Assembly (NCBI RefSeq): GCF_001045435.1
Contig: NZ_LFNG01000007.1
Location: forward strand, 1 to 64,000
DNA length: 64,000 bases
Reading direction: 5' to 3'
Source: Chryseobacterium koreense CCUG 49689
Lineage (GTDB): Bacteria > Bacteroidota > Bacteroidia > Flavobacteriales > Weeksellaceae
Both the position numbers and the translations under genes were made by a program. Below are positions 24,309 through 33,372 of the stretch, in pieces. The notes beneath the pieces were generated by a model. That model saw nothing but the letters and a program-made list of their open reading frames with translations, made no database searches and was not told the origin of the DNA. Every line of letters starts with the position of its first letter. Positions within the stretch are counted from its first letter, which is position 1.

Positions 24309-26363
24309 ATGAAGAATTTTACTACAATTATTTTGGCATTGCTCTTTTCTCTTGGATTTGCCCAGGAACCAGCAGGATATTATAATGGAACTGCAGGTTT
24401 GACAGGAGCTGCCCTGAAAACAAAACTTAACGCAATCATCACTGCCGGTCACAAAGACAATGGCTACGATGGGCTCTACAACGGATATCCAACCACAGAT
24501 TCAGATCATTTCTATGAAAATGACGGCTCGGTGCTGGATATGTATTCCGAAAGACCCAATGCCGCTGATCCTTACAAATATGTACACGGACAAAAAAAAT
24601 GTGGAAATTACAGCGTGGAAGGAGATTGCTACAATAGAGAGCACGTGGTTCCACAAAGTTTTTTCAATTCAAAAGCACCGATGGTTTCAGATATTCACCA
24701 CATTCGTCCAACAGACGGAAAAGTAAACGGAATGAGGAGCAATTATCCGTACGGTGCAGTTGCGAGCCCCGCCTTCCTTTCAAAAAATGGAACTAAAGTG
24801 GGACCAAGTGTTTCCCCAGGATACAGTGGAACTGTTTGTGAGCCGATCGATGAATTCAAAGGTGATATCGCGAGAATGATTTTCTATTTCGTAACCCGAT
24901 ATGAAACTCAGCTTGCGGGATTTTCAACCGGTAACATGTTGGGCGGTTCGGCATTTCCGGGGCTTCAAACTTGGGAGAGAGACGTTCTTTTGCAGTGGTC
25001 GATACAAGATCCTGTTTCGCCTTCAGAAATCGAGCGAAATAATGCGGCTTTCGTTTTCCAGAAAAACAGAAACCCGTTCATTGACCATCCAGAGTGGGTT
25101 CAAGCCATTTGGGGAACTGCAGTCACCGATACCCAAGCTCCCACAGCTCCATCCAATTTGGCGGTAATTTCCACTTCCACCGCATCTGCAAGTTTGACGT
25201 GGAATGCTTCCACAGACAACGTTGCGGTGACTTCGTATAAAATATATGTGAATGGCAGTTTCAAGACCAACTCTATTTCCACATCTGCTACAGTTACAGG
25301 ATTGAACCAGGGAACAACATATACATTCTATGTAGTGGCATCCGATGCCGCCGGAAACCTTTCCCCTCAAAGTAATAATGCAGTGGGAACTACTTTAACG
25401 GATAGCATTGCACCAACTGCGCCAACTAATCTTTCAGTAGTTTCAGTAGGATCAAATAATATTGCAGTGGAATGGACCGCGGCTACAGATAATATAGGGG
25501 TGGATTCTTATGACATTTATGCTAATGATGTTTTGATGGGTTCCACAAGCGCCGTTTCGACAAATATTTCCAATTTAAATCCTACAACCACCTACTCGAT
25601 TTATGTGGTGGCAAAAGATGCGGTAGGAAATATCTCTCCACAAAGTAATCAGGTATCGGCAACTACTCTTGCTGTGGGAACTACTTGTGGCAACGAACAT
25701 TTTGACAATCTGCTTGTCGTGCCAAACCAATACTCCACTTATAATTGGGTAAGCAATGGAATTTCATGGACTTCTGAAGATTCCAGAACCGACGAAACCA
25801 TCAACGGAAAAGCATTGACCATTAGAAATGGGTCACTGACCGCACTTTCTGTGCCAAACGGAATCGGTGAATTGACGGTCACTACCCAGCTGAAATATTC
25901 AGGAAGCGCCGGAACACTGAAACTGTTTGTGAATGACGTAGATACCGGAAAAACAATCCCGTATGGCGCCGCTGGTTCGGCACCGATAACCACTACCATC
26001 ACCGGCATCAATACTCCTGGAACAGTGGAAATCCGTCTGCAGCAAAACGGAGCGACTTCAAACCGTGTCGCAATCGACGATATCAGCTGGACCTGCTATG
26101 TTTTAATGGGAACAAATGAAAATGGATCTTCAAAAAGCACATTTTCCGTTTATCCAAATCCCGTCAAAAACGGTGAACTAAACGTTTCAGGAAAAGACTT
26201 GAACCTGGTTGAGAACGCATATATTTTTGATTTCAGCGGAAAACTGGTGCAGACCATTGCCCAACCTTTCAAAAATTCCAATAAGGTTTTCTTGAAAAAC
26301 TTGCCGAAGGGAGTCTATGTACTAAAAGCGGGCACATCAACTGCTAAATTTATGGTGGATTAA
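24309..26363 (+). CDS. Secreted endonuclease I with two FN3 domains
   Basis: This 684-residue protein is a paralogue of its upstream neighbour. After a signal peptide (ending GFAQ) comes the endonuclease I domain (CYNREHVVPQSFF, NGMRSNYPYG, CEPIDEFKGDIAR, NPFIDHPEWV). Two fibronectin type III domains follow (about 275-365 and 365-455; both open with APTAPSNL/APTAPTNL and end with SPQSN), then a beta-sandwich region (455-600) and a type A sorting domain (FSVYPNPVKNGELN, LPKGVYVLKAG). The FN3 domains may position the nuclease on polymers or surfaces. Secretion by the type IX system is expected. Confidence 0.92.
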   Translation: MKNFTTIILALLFSLGFAQEPAGYYNGTAGLTGAALKTKLNAIITAGHKDNGYDGLYNGYPTTDSDHFYENDGSVLDMYSERPNAADPYKYVHGQKKCGNYSVEGDCYNREHVVPQSFFNSKAPMVSDIHHIRPTDGKVNGMRSNYPYGAVASPAFLSKNGTKVGPSVSPGYSGTVCEPIDEFKGDIARMIFYFVTRYETQLAGFSTGNMLGGSAFPGLQTWERDVLLQWSIQDPVSPSEIERNNAAFVFQKNRNPFIDHPEWVQAIWGTAVTDTQAPTAPSNLAVISTSTASASLTWNASTDNVAVTSYKIYVNGSFKTNSISTSATVTGLNQGTTYTFYVVASDAAGNLSPQSNNAVGTTLTDSIAPTAPTNLSVVSVGSNNIAVEWTAATDNIGVDSYDIYANDVLMGSTSAVSTNISNLNPTTTYSIYVVAKDAVGNISPQSNQVSATTLAVGTTCGNEHFDNLLVVPNQYSTYNWVSNGISWTSEDSRTDETINGKALTIRNGSLTALSVPNGIGELTVTTQLKYSGSAGTLKLFVNDVDTGKTIPYGAAGSAPITTTITGINTPGTVEIRLQQNGATSNRVAIDDISWTCYVLMGTNENGSSKSTFSVYPNPVKNGELNVSGKDLNLVENAYIFDFSGKLVQTIAQPFKNSNKVFLKNLPKGVYVLKAGTSTAKFMVD

Positions 26364-26389
26364 CCCATTCAATTTTAAACAAAAATTTT

Positions 26390-26416
26390 AAAAGACCGTT
26401 TTGCGACGGTCTTTTT
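26390..26416 (+). terminator. Terminator after second endonuclease gene
   Basis: AAAGACCGT and ACGGTCTTT pair around a short T-rich loop and run into TTTTTCTTT, about 27 bases past the stop. Confidence 0.85.
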
Positions 26417-26532
26417 CTTTGGATCATCCCGCCAAATACCATCTTGCGTTCACTTGATTTCTGGACTAGAATATTTTTTTCAACAAATTTGATTTTTTTA
26501 TATCTTTAATCCCATAATTTTAAAAAAAGAAT

Positions 26533-27267
26533 ATGAAAATTTTCAAGACAATTTTAAGCATCGCAATGATTTCCACTGCTTCGGTGTACAGTTATGGTCA
26601 AACTGCTGATGAAATCGTGAGCAAATACCTGGAGACCATTGACCCGGGAAAAAAACTGAGCAAGCTGGAAGGCTTAAAAATGGATATGGTGGCAAAAGCA
26701 CAGGGAATGGAAATTCCGGTTTCCCTACTCTCCGCGAAAAATGGAGAAATGCTGATGAACATTAACCTTCAGGGAAAGGAAATTACGCAGATAGCTTTTG
26801 ACGGAAAAGAAATGTGGTCCACCAATTTCATGACCATGAAAGCGGAAAAAGCAGATGCAGAGACTACTGAAAACATGAAGCAGAATATAGACTTTCCGGA
26901 TCCTTTTTTTAATTATAAAGCCAAAGGATATAAAATTGAATATTTAGGCAAAGAAACCAAAGACGGAGCAGATGCCTACAAAATCAAACTGACAAAAAAA
27001 CCAATCAAAGTACAGGGACAGCCGCAGGAAAACATTTCCTTTTACTATTTCGATGTGGACAGCAATCTACCGATTGTAACCGAAGCAGAAATCCAAGAAG
27101 GACCCATGAAGGGACAGAAATCCATCTCCAAAATGAGCGATTACCAGGAAGTGGACGGCATTTATTTCCCATTCTCACTTCAAATGATGGGGCAGGAATT
27201 GAAGGTGAACAAAATTACCATGAATCCGACCATTGACAAGAAAATATTCGCATTTCCAATGCAGTAA
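26533..27267 (+). CDS. LolA-like outer-membrane lipoprotein-sorting protein
   Basis: This 244-residue exported protein (signal peptide MKIFKTILSIAMISTASVYS, cleaved before YGQ) resembles the LolA/LolB-fold proteins common in Bacteroidetes. It has an N-terminal TADEIVSKYLETIDPGKKLS helix followed by a half-barrel of beta-strands (GLKMDMVAKAQGMEIPVSLL, KEMWSTNFMTMKAEKA, FYYFDVDSNLPIVTEAEI). The substrate is unknown; the fold suggests carriage of a lipid-like molecule in the periplasm. It is a single gene with its own terminator. Confidence 0.75.
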   Translation: MKIFKTILSIAMISTASVYSYGQTADEIVSKYLETIDPGKKLSKLEGLKMDMVAKAQGMEIPVSLLSAKNGEMLMNINLQGKEITQIAFDGKEMWSTNFMTMKAEKADAETTENMKQNIDFPDPFFNYKAKGYKIEYLGKETKDGADAYKIKLTKKPIKVQGQPQENISFYYFDVDSNLPIVTEAEIQEGPMKGQKSISKMSDYQEVDGIYFPFSLQMMGQELKVNKITMNPTIDKKIFAFPMQ

Positions 27268-27288
27268 TTTTTTAAACAAATCCATGAT

Positions 27289-27316
27289 GCCACGGCAATC
27301 GCTGTGGCTTTTTTTT
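27289..27316 (+). terminator. Terminator after LolA-like gene
   Basis: GCCACGGC and GCTGTGGC pair with one mismatch around a 4-base loop (AATC) and are followed by eight T residues, 22 bases past the stop. Confidence 0.85.
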
Positions 27317-27334
27317 AAAATAAAACTTAACAGA

Positions 27335-30300
27335 ATGAAAATTATCAAATTAGCATTAGCAATTTCGCTGACTTTTCCAGTCTCCTTTTTTTCGCAGGGA
27401 GAAACCGGAATCTCCCTGAAAGGAAAGGAATTATTTGGCGATCTCAAAGCAAGGCACATTGGACCAGCTTTGATGAGCGGCAGAATTACAGACCTGGAAA
27501 TGCACCCAACCAACAATAAAATTCTCTATGTGGGAACAGCGGGAGGCGGAGTCTGGAAATCCACCAATGGAGGAGCTTCCTTTACTCCCGTTTTTGATGA
27601 GGACCACATCCAATCCATCGGAACTGTGGCGATAGACCCGTCAAAACCTGACCAGAATATCTGGGTGGGTTCTGGCGAAACCTGGACCAGAAACAGCGTT
27701 TCTATTGGTGATGGAATCTATAAATCTGTCGATGGTGGGCAAACCTGGAAAAATATGGGGCTTGAAAAATCAGACCGCATCTCCTCCATCATCATCAATC
27801 CAAAAAACAGCGACGAAGTTTGGGTCGGTGTTTTGGGATCGCTTTGGTCAGATAGCGACGAACGCGGAATTTACAAAACATCCGATGGCGGTAAAACCTG
27901 GCAAAAAATATTTGGCATAGATAATAAAACCGGATGCTCGGATTTGACCATCGATCCAAAAAACCCGGATACCATGTATGCGAGTTTTTGGGAATTCAGA
28001 AGAACTGCGTGGTCCTTCAATTCCGGCGGGGAAAAATCTGCGCTCTACAAATCCACGGATGGCGGCAAAAACTGGAAAAAAATTCACAATGGATTTCCCT
28101 CTGGCAAATTGGGCAGAATCGCAATTGCGGTGGCTCCTTCCAATCCAAATATACTTTATTCCGTGTTAGAGGCAGAGAAACCCGAAACCAGTGGACTCTA
28201 TCGCTCAGAAGACGGCGGAAACTCATGGAAACATCTCAACAGCGATTTCGGTTTGGTGGTACGACCATTTTATTTTTCAAGAATTGTAGTAGATCCCAAA
28301 AATGCTGATGTGGTGGCGAAAGGCGGACTTTTCGGTTCAATCAGCAGAGACGGAGGGAAAACCTTCAAAAACCTTGGTGCAATGCATGGCGACATCCACG
28401 ATATTACTTTTGACAATTTGGATAGCGAAAGGATTTACGTGGGAACTGATGGCGGGGTTTACCGTTCATGGGACGGAGGAAACACCATGGATATCGTGAG
28501 AAGTTTGCCGGTTTCCCAATATTATCACGTAAGTTTGGATAACAAAGAGCCTTATAATATTTATGGCGGATTGCAAGACAATGGTTCCTGGTATGGACCC
28601 TCAAAAGGTGACGGCGGAATCGAATCACGTGATTGGCACCGGGTGGGATATGGAGACGGTTTTCGAGTAGTGAAACACCCCACAAAAAACATTATCTACA
28701 GCGAAATGCAGGGTGCGGAAAACATTTGGCGTTATAACATCGATACCAAGGAAATCGTGACCGTGCAGCCACTGCCGGTGAAAGGCGATCCGAAACTGCG
28801 CTTCAACTGGAATGCACCTATTCTAGCGAGTTTGCATCAACCGGACCGTTTTTTTGCAGGAAGCCAGTTCCTGCACAAATCCGAGGACATGGGAAAAACC
28901 TGGGTGAAGATTTCCCCGGATTTGACCACCAACAATAAGGCGAAGCAGAATCAGGAAAATTCCGGAGGACTGTCAAAAGACAATTCAGGTGCAGAAAACC
29001 ATTGCACCATTTTCACCGTCGCCGAATCTCCTAAAAATGAAAAAATAATCTGGGTAGGAACTGATGATGGAAACGTGCAGGTCACCAAAGATGGAGGTCA
29101 AACCTGGAGCAATGTGACTCCGAATATTCCAAACCTTCCGAAAAACACCTGGGTTTACCATATTGAGGCAAGTTCATTCGCTGATGGTACCGCTTATGCA
29201 GTTTTTGACGGACACACCACCGGAGATTATAATCCATATGTCTATAAAACGAAAGACTTCGGCAAGACATGGACTTCGATTGCAACTTCGGATATCAAAG
29301 GATTTGCCAGAAACCTGCAAGAGGATTTCAAGAATGAGAATTTGCTTTTCCTTGGAACCGAAAAAGGTCTTTTCATCACCGTGGATGGTGGAAAAAACTG
29401 GTCACATTTCACGAACAACATGCCCAATGTGGCGGTTCACTATATCGATCTCCACCCCAAAACAAACGATTTGGTGATGGCAACCCACGGTCGTGGAATC
29501 GTCATCTTGGACGATATTTCTGTATTGAGGCAAATTACTCCGGAAGTTTTGGCCAAAGACGTCCATTTTTTTGAAACACCGGATGCGGTTATCGAAGAAA
29601 ACTCCAGTTATGGCGGCAATGCGTCCGAATTGGAATTTGTAGGTGAAAACCCTTCTACCGATGCAAAAATCACCTACTATCTTAAGAAACGCCATGTTTT
29701 AGGAAAGATGGCTATCGAGGTTCAGGACATGGATGGAAAAAAAGTGACTACTCTTTCACCGGGAAAACAAAAAGGAATCAATGTGGTACACTGGAATTAC
29801 AGCACGAAGTTTCCTAAAATTGCAGCTGCCAAAACCATCTCTTTTGCCGGCTTCAATTCACCGAAAGTGAATGCAGGAAACTACAAAATCGTCATGACGA
29901 AAGACAAAGAAACCTATATCAAAAACATTGTAGTCAAAAACGATCCGAAAAGCAAAATTAGCGCCGATGACCGAAAAAGACAGGCCGAATTGTCCCAAAT
30001 TCTTTTTGATATGAACGAAAATTTGGCGTTCAAGGTTTATGAGTTGGATGAAACCTTAAAAATACTGGATCAGCTGGAGAAAAAAGACAAATCCTTTACC
30101 AAAGTGAAAGATGCGTTCCAGAAGCAGAAAGAAAAAATGGTGGTCACCACCGGAGATAATTATGTGGGTACCGCTGAACCCCAGTTGCGGGAAAAACTTG
30201 GTGAGCTCTACACTTCGGTAGTTAATCAGTTTGCGGCACCAACCAATGCACAGACTCAGAATTTCGAGAATGTGAAAGAACTTTACGACCAATCCCTGAA

Positions 30301-30409
30301 AGAACTGGACCAGCTTAATTCCAAAAACCGCAAAAAAATTGAGGATCAAGCAAAATCAGAAAATATTCCATTTGTCCTAAAAACCAAGGAGGAATTTATC
30401 AAAAGTTAG
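27335..30409 (+). CDS. Secreted BNR/VPS10-type beta-propeller protein
   Basis: This is a protein of about 1024 residues with a signal peptide (MKIIKLALAISLTFPVSFFS); translation from 27335 is preferred because upstream codons overlap the previous terminator. The body is a series of BNR/Asp-box repeats, for example VWKSTNGGASF, IYKSVDGGQTWKNM, IYKTSDGGKTWQKI, LYKSTDGGKNWKKI, LYRSEDGGNSWKHL and VTKDGGQTWSNV, which form beta-propellers as in sortilin and glycosidases. The last 200 residues are helical and charged. No sorting domain is present. Relatives are often annotated as glycosyl hydrolases, but no catalytic site is evident, so the function is open. Confidence 0.82.
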   Translation: MKIIKLALAISLTFPVSFFSQGETGISLKGKELFGDLKARHIGPALMSGRITDLEMHPTNNKILYVGTAGGGVWKSTNGGASFTPVFDEDHIQSIGTVAIDPSKPDQNIWVGSGETWTRNSVSIGDGIYKSVDGGQTWKNMGLEKSDRISSIIINPKNSDEVWVGVLGSLWSDSDERGIYKTSDGGKTWQKIFGIDNKTGCSDLTIDPKNPDTMYASFWEFRRTAWSFNSGGEKSALYKSTDGGKNWKKIHNGFPSGKLGRIAIAVAPSNPNILYSVLEAEKPETSGLYRSEDGGNSWKHLNSDFGLVVRPFYFSRIVVDPKNADVVAKGGLFGSISRDGGKTFKNLGAMHGDIHDITFDNLDSERIYVGTDGGVYRSWDGGNTMDIVRSLPVSQYYHVSLDNKEPYNIYGGLQDNGSWYGPSKGDGGIESRDWHRVGYGDGFRVVKHPTKNIIYSEMQGAENIWRYNIDTKEIVTVQPLPVKGDPKLRFNWNAPILASLHQPDRFFAGSQFLHKSEDMGKTWVKISPDLTTNNKAKQNQENSGGLSKDNSGAENHCTIFTVAESPKNEKIIWVGTDDGNVQVTKDGGQTWSNVTPNIPNLPKNTWVYHIEASSFADGTAYAVFDGHTTGDYNPYVYKTKDFGKTWTSIATSDIKGFARNLQEDFKNENLLFLGTEKGLFITVDGGKNWSHFTNNMPNVAVHYIDLHPKTNDLVMATHGRGIVILDDISVLRQITPEVLAKDVHFFETPDAVIEENSSYGGNASELEFVGENPSTDAKITYYLKKRHVLGKMAIEVQDMDGKKVTTLSPGKQKGINVVHWNYSTKFPKIAAAKTISFAGFNSPKVNAGNYKIVMTKDKETYIKNIVVKNDPKSKISADDRKRQAELSQILFDMNENLAFKVYELDETLKILDQLEKKDKSFTKVKDAFQKQKEKMVVTTGDNYVGTAEPQLREKLGELYTSVVNQFAAPTNAQTQNFENVKELYDQSLKELDQLNSKNRKKIEDQAKSENIPFVLKTKEEFIKS

Positions 30410-30436
30410 AAGCATAGAATCCACGATGTTAACTTT

Positions 30437-30467
30437 AAAAGACCGGTCTTTTTGACCGGTCTTTTTT
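30437..30467 (+). terminator. Terminator after beta-propeller gene
   Basis: AAAAGACCGGTC and GACCGGTCTTTT form a 12-bp perfect stem around TTTTT, continuing into a T-run, 28 bases past the stop. Confidence 0.9.
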
Positions 30468-30555
30468 GCTCATTCCGGTTTTCATAGACCGTATAAAGTC
30501 AGCGGGTTTTGTTTTTGATCCTCCTTCACTTCTCAAAAGATTTTTACAAGGTAAA

Positions 30556-30587
30556 CAAAAAAAGAGACTCTGTTTCCAAAGTCTCTT
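30556..30587 (-). terminator. Terminator of initiator tRNA
   Basis: On the minus strand AAGAGACT (30587-30580) and AGTCTCTT (30569-30562) pair around a 10-base loop and are followed by a T-run. The stem begins 7 bases past the tRNA. Confidence 0.85.
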
Positions 30588-30593
30588 ATTTAG

Positions 30594-30666
<73 letters not shown>

Positions 30667-30743
30667 ATATTGTGGTGCAAAGATACAAATTTCGTGCAGA
30701 ACTGCAAATTTTTTTTGAAAATTCTTTTATCATCAATTTTTCC

Positions 30744-30751
30744 TAAATTTG
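30744..30751 (+). promoter_or_regulatory. -7 element directly before tsaC-like gene
   Basis: TAAATTTG ends 3 bases before the ATG at 30755, so the transcript would start at about the start codon. This is the same geometry as at rbfA. Confidence 0.5.
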
Positions 30752-30754
30752 TAT

Positions 30755-31366
30755 ATGGCAAAAATCCTGAAAATTTATCCTGATAATCCACAGGAAAACC
30801 TGATCGACGAGGTGGTGAAAACGCTGAAAAACGGCGGATTGATCATTTATCCCTCCGATACGGTTTATGCTTTAGGCTGTAATATTTTCGATATTCGGGC
30901 AATGGAAAAACTGGCGCAACTAAAAAAAACCAAACTGGATAAAGCTCAGTTTTCCATCATCTGTAATGATTTGAGCCACCTTTCGGAATTTACAAGACCG
31001 ATTGACTCCGCCACTTTTCGATTTCTAAAAAACAGGGTTCCTGGACCTTTTACCTTTATTTTGGAGGCCAACAAAAGTCTGCCTTTGGCATATAAAGGAA
31101 AAAAAACGGTCGGTATAAGAGTTCCGGACCATCCGATTCCAAAGTTGATCGTGGAAAAATTGGGACATCCGATTGCATCCACTTCAATTAAGGACGACGA
31201 TGAAATTATTGAATACTCCACCGATCCCGAACTGATTGCCGAGAAATACGACCATCTTGTCGATATCGTCATCGATTCGGGTTATGGCGATAACGTGGCT
31301 TCTACGATTGTGGATTTGAGTTCCGGTGAGCCTGAAGTGATTCGGGAAGGAAAAGGGATTTTGTAA
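30755..31366 (+). CDS. L-threonylcarbamoyladenylate synthase (Sua5/YrdC family)
   Basis: This enzyme makes threonylcarbamoyl-AMP from threonine, bicarbonate and ATP, the first step of the tRNA t6A modification. The 203-residue protein has the YrdC fold with GGLIIYPSDTVYALGCNIFD (ATP-binding), KRT-like KLAQLKKTKLDKAQFSI, NRVPGPFTFILEA and VGIRVPDHPI, and ends with ASTIVDLSSGEPEVIREGKG. It lacks the extra Sua5 domain. Starting at the ATG (30755) rather than the TTG two codons earlier fits the family. Confidence 0.9.
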   Translation: MAKILKIYPDNPQENLIDEVVKTLKNGGLIIYPSDTVYALGCNIFDIRAMEKLAQLKKTKLDKAQFSIICNDLSHLSEFTRPIDSATFRFLKNRVPGPFTFILEANKSLPLAYKGKKTVGIRVPDHPIPKLIVEKLGHPIASTSIKDDDEIIEYSTDPELIAEKYDHLVDIVIDSGYGDNVASTIVDLSSGEPEVIREGKGIL

Positions 31367-31483
31367 AATGTCAAAATCAAGTGGATTCGCGCCATGGTCA
31401 ATTTCCCCTTAAGATTTAGTTTCCGAAGTGAACGCGTAGTTCATTACAATCCAAACAATTTCTAATCATATCCAAGAAAATAA

Positions 31484-32242
31484 ATGAAAATCCTCACCTC
31501 TCCCGCAAAACTGATGAATATTGAGCATTCGACTGCGCTATTGAAATCCACTACCCCGAAATTCATCGAAGATGCGGCATTCATTCAATCTTATTTAAAA
31601 GAAAAATCTCCGAAATACCTATCGGATTTAATGGAAATTTCCCCAAAACTTGCAGATGAAAACTGGGAAAGGAACCAAAAATGGAAACCTAATCCCACCT
31701 CAAAACAATCTGCTCCTGCCCTTTTTGCCTTTACCGGCGAAGTTTACCGTGGTTTGGATGCGAAAACCCTGGACAAATTGTCCTTAACCTACCTTCAAAA
31801 GAATTACCGAATACTTTCCGGATTATACGGACTGCTGAAACCATCAGATAAGGTGATGCTCTACCGTCTGGAAATGGGCAGAAATTTTGAATTTGAACAT
31901 TACAAAAACCTTTATGAATTCTGGAGAGAAAAAGTCACCCAACAGATCAATTCAGAATTAAAATCAAAAGACATTATCTTAAACCTTGCAAGCAAGGAAT
32001 ATTTCAAAGTGGTGGATAAAAAGAAACTGAACGCTCCGGTAATCGATTTTGATTTCTATGAAATGAAAAATGGGAAACCCCAAAACATCGTGGTTTACAC
32101 GAAGCACGCAAGAGGTTTAGTGGTAAGGTTCTGCGCACAAACCAAAGCCAAAACACTGAATGAAGTGAAAGCTTTCAACCTGGAAAATTATAAAATCGAC
32201 GAATCTTTGTCCACCAAAACAAATCTTGTTTTCACCCGTTAA
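31484..32242 (+). CDS. yaaA: Peroxide stress protein YaaA
   Basis: YaaA lowers free iron and protects DNA during peroxide stress. The 252-residue protein shows the family landmarks: MKILTSPAKLMNIE, QSAPALFAFTGEVYRGLDAK, YRILSGLYGLLKPSDKVMLY, LEMGR, ILNLASKEYFKVVD and VVYTKHARGLVVRF. The length is normal and the gene is intact. It is followed by the thioesterase gene after 98 nt. Confidence 0.92.
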   Translation: MKILTSPAKLMNIEHSTALLKSTTPKFIEDAAFIQSYLKEKSPKYLSDLMEISPKLADENWERNQKWKPNPTSKQSAPALFAFTGEVYRGLDAKTLDKLSLTYLQKNYRILSGLYGLLKPSDKVMLYRLEMGRNFEFEHYKNLYEFWREKVTQQINSELKSKDIILNLASKEYFKVVDKKKLNAPVIDFDFYEMKNGKPQNIVVYTKHARGLVVRFCAQTKAKTLNEVKAFNLENYKIDESLSTKTNLVFTR

Positions 32243-32340
32243 CTTAAAATTTGAAAATGGAAAACGGAAATTTTGAATGACACCGACCTAAAACCTTAGA
32301 CTATTTGCCAAAAAGCTGGCTAAAACTAAAATTTAGAAAT

Positions 32341-32736
32341 ATGAATTACCATACCAGAAAATGGATCAAACCAGAAGATCTGAATCCAAACCACACTTTA
32401 TTCGGCGGGCGACTGCTGCAATGGATTGATGAGGAAGCCGCACTATACGCCATCGTGCAACTGGAAACGCCACGCTGTGTGACCAAATATATTTCCGAAA
32501 TCAATTTCGTAAGCTCAGCAAAACAGGGCGACATCATAGAAATTGGAATCGAGGCAACTGATTTTGGGAACACCTCCATCACTCTTCAGTGCGAAGTCCG
32601 AAACATGATGACGCGGCAAACCATCATTACCATTGACAAAATTATTTTTGTTGGAGTGGATGAAAGTGGAAAACCAACCAAACACGGAAAAACCAAAATT
32701 GAATTTATCAGTGACCGACTAAATAAGGACGAGTGA
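32341..32736 (+). CDS. Acyl-CoA thioesterase (hotdog fold)
   Basis: This 131-residue hotdog-fold protein belongs to the acyl-CoA hydrolase (YciA/BFIT) group, which cleaves acyl-CoA esters. It has the segment LNPNHTLFGGRLLQWIDEEA with the catalytic acidic residue, followed by TKYISEINFVSSAKQGDIIE and GNTSITLQCEVRNMM. I chose the ATG at 32341 (MNYHTRKWIKPED) over a longer reading. Its stop overlaps the GTG start of the AraC-type gene (GTGA), so the two are translationally coupled. Confidence 0.86.
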   Translation: MNYHTRKWIKPEDLNPNHTLFGGRLLQWIDEEAALYAIVQLETPRCVTKYISEINFVSSAKQGDIIEIGIEATDFGNTSITLQCEVRNMMTRQTIITIDKIIFVGVDESGKPTKHGKTKIEFISDRLNKDE

Positions 32737-33293
32737 AAATCTTCATCAAAAACATGGTTTGCAACCGCTGTATCGAAGCCGTAAAAGATGTTTTTGAAGA
32801 TTCAGAAACTGAAATCAAATCGATTTTGCTTGGAGAAGTGGAAACCGAAAATGAGCTTTCAAAACAGAGCCTGGAGCAGATTTCCGAAAAGTTAAAAAGT
32901 AAAGGGTTTGAAATTTTGGAGGATGCCACCCAAAAACTCCTCGAAAAAATAAAGAAAACCATCATCCAAAAAATTGCGGAACTCGATATAGCTGAAGACT
33001 TTTTGCTCTCCGAGTTTCTTGCCAATGAGCTGCATAAAGATTACAGCGCTCTCTCAAAGCTTTTTTCCCAAAACCACGAAATGACGCTCGAACAGTTTTT
33101 CATCCTTCAGAAAATTGAAAAGGTGAAGGAACTGCTTTTTTACAACGAGTTCTCTTTAAAGGAAATTGCTGGAAAACTTGGCTACAAAAGCATTCAGCAT
33201 CTTTCAAGCCAATTCAAGGGCGTTACAGGATTCACACCAACCGAATTCAAGCGGAAGAAAGAAAAAAACCGTCAGCCACTGGATTTGCTCTGA
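32733..33293 (+). CDS. AraC-type regulator with HMA-like metal domain
   Basis: This 186-residue protein combines an N-terminal heavy-metal-associated-like domain (about 1-65; C10-x-x-C13 in NMVCNRCIEAV) with a C-terminal AraC HTH (about 110-180; FSLKEIAGKLGYKSIQHLSS and FKGVTGFTPTEFKRK). The cysteine pair could sense copper or a similar metal and control the adjacent exporter gene, which starts 46 to 80 bases downstream. Translation starts with GTG overlapping the thioesterase stop. Regulation of the ATPase is inferred from the domain pairing and position. Confidence 0.85.
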   Translation: MKIFIKNMVCNRCIEAVKDVFEDSETEIKSILLGEVETENELSKQSLEQISEKLKSKGFEILEDATQKLLEKIKKTIIQKIAELDIAEDFLLSEFLANELHKDYSALSKLFSQNHEMTLEQFFILQKIEKVKELLFYNEFSLKEIAGKLGYKSIQHLSSQFKGVTGFTPTEFKRKKEKNRQPLDLL

Positions 33294-33372
33294 ATTTTGC
33301 AACTCTTTTCCCGAAATCTGTAACTGAATCCGGTTTGTAATGGCGAAATTTGTACCATTAAATTCAAAGACC

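Noticed and set aside
27705-29477. Open frames in other phases of the beta-propeller gene
   Set aside because: Arise from the strongly biased repeats of the real gene; compositions are unusual (Arg, Trp, Cys rich) and no starts are supported.
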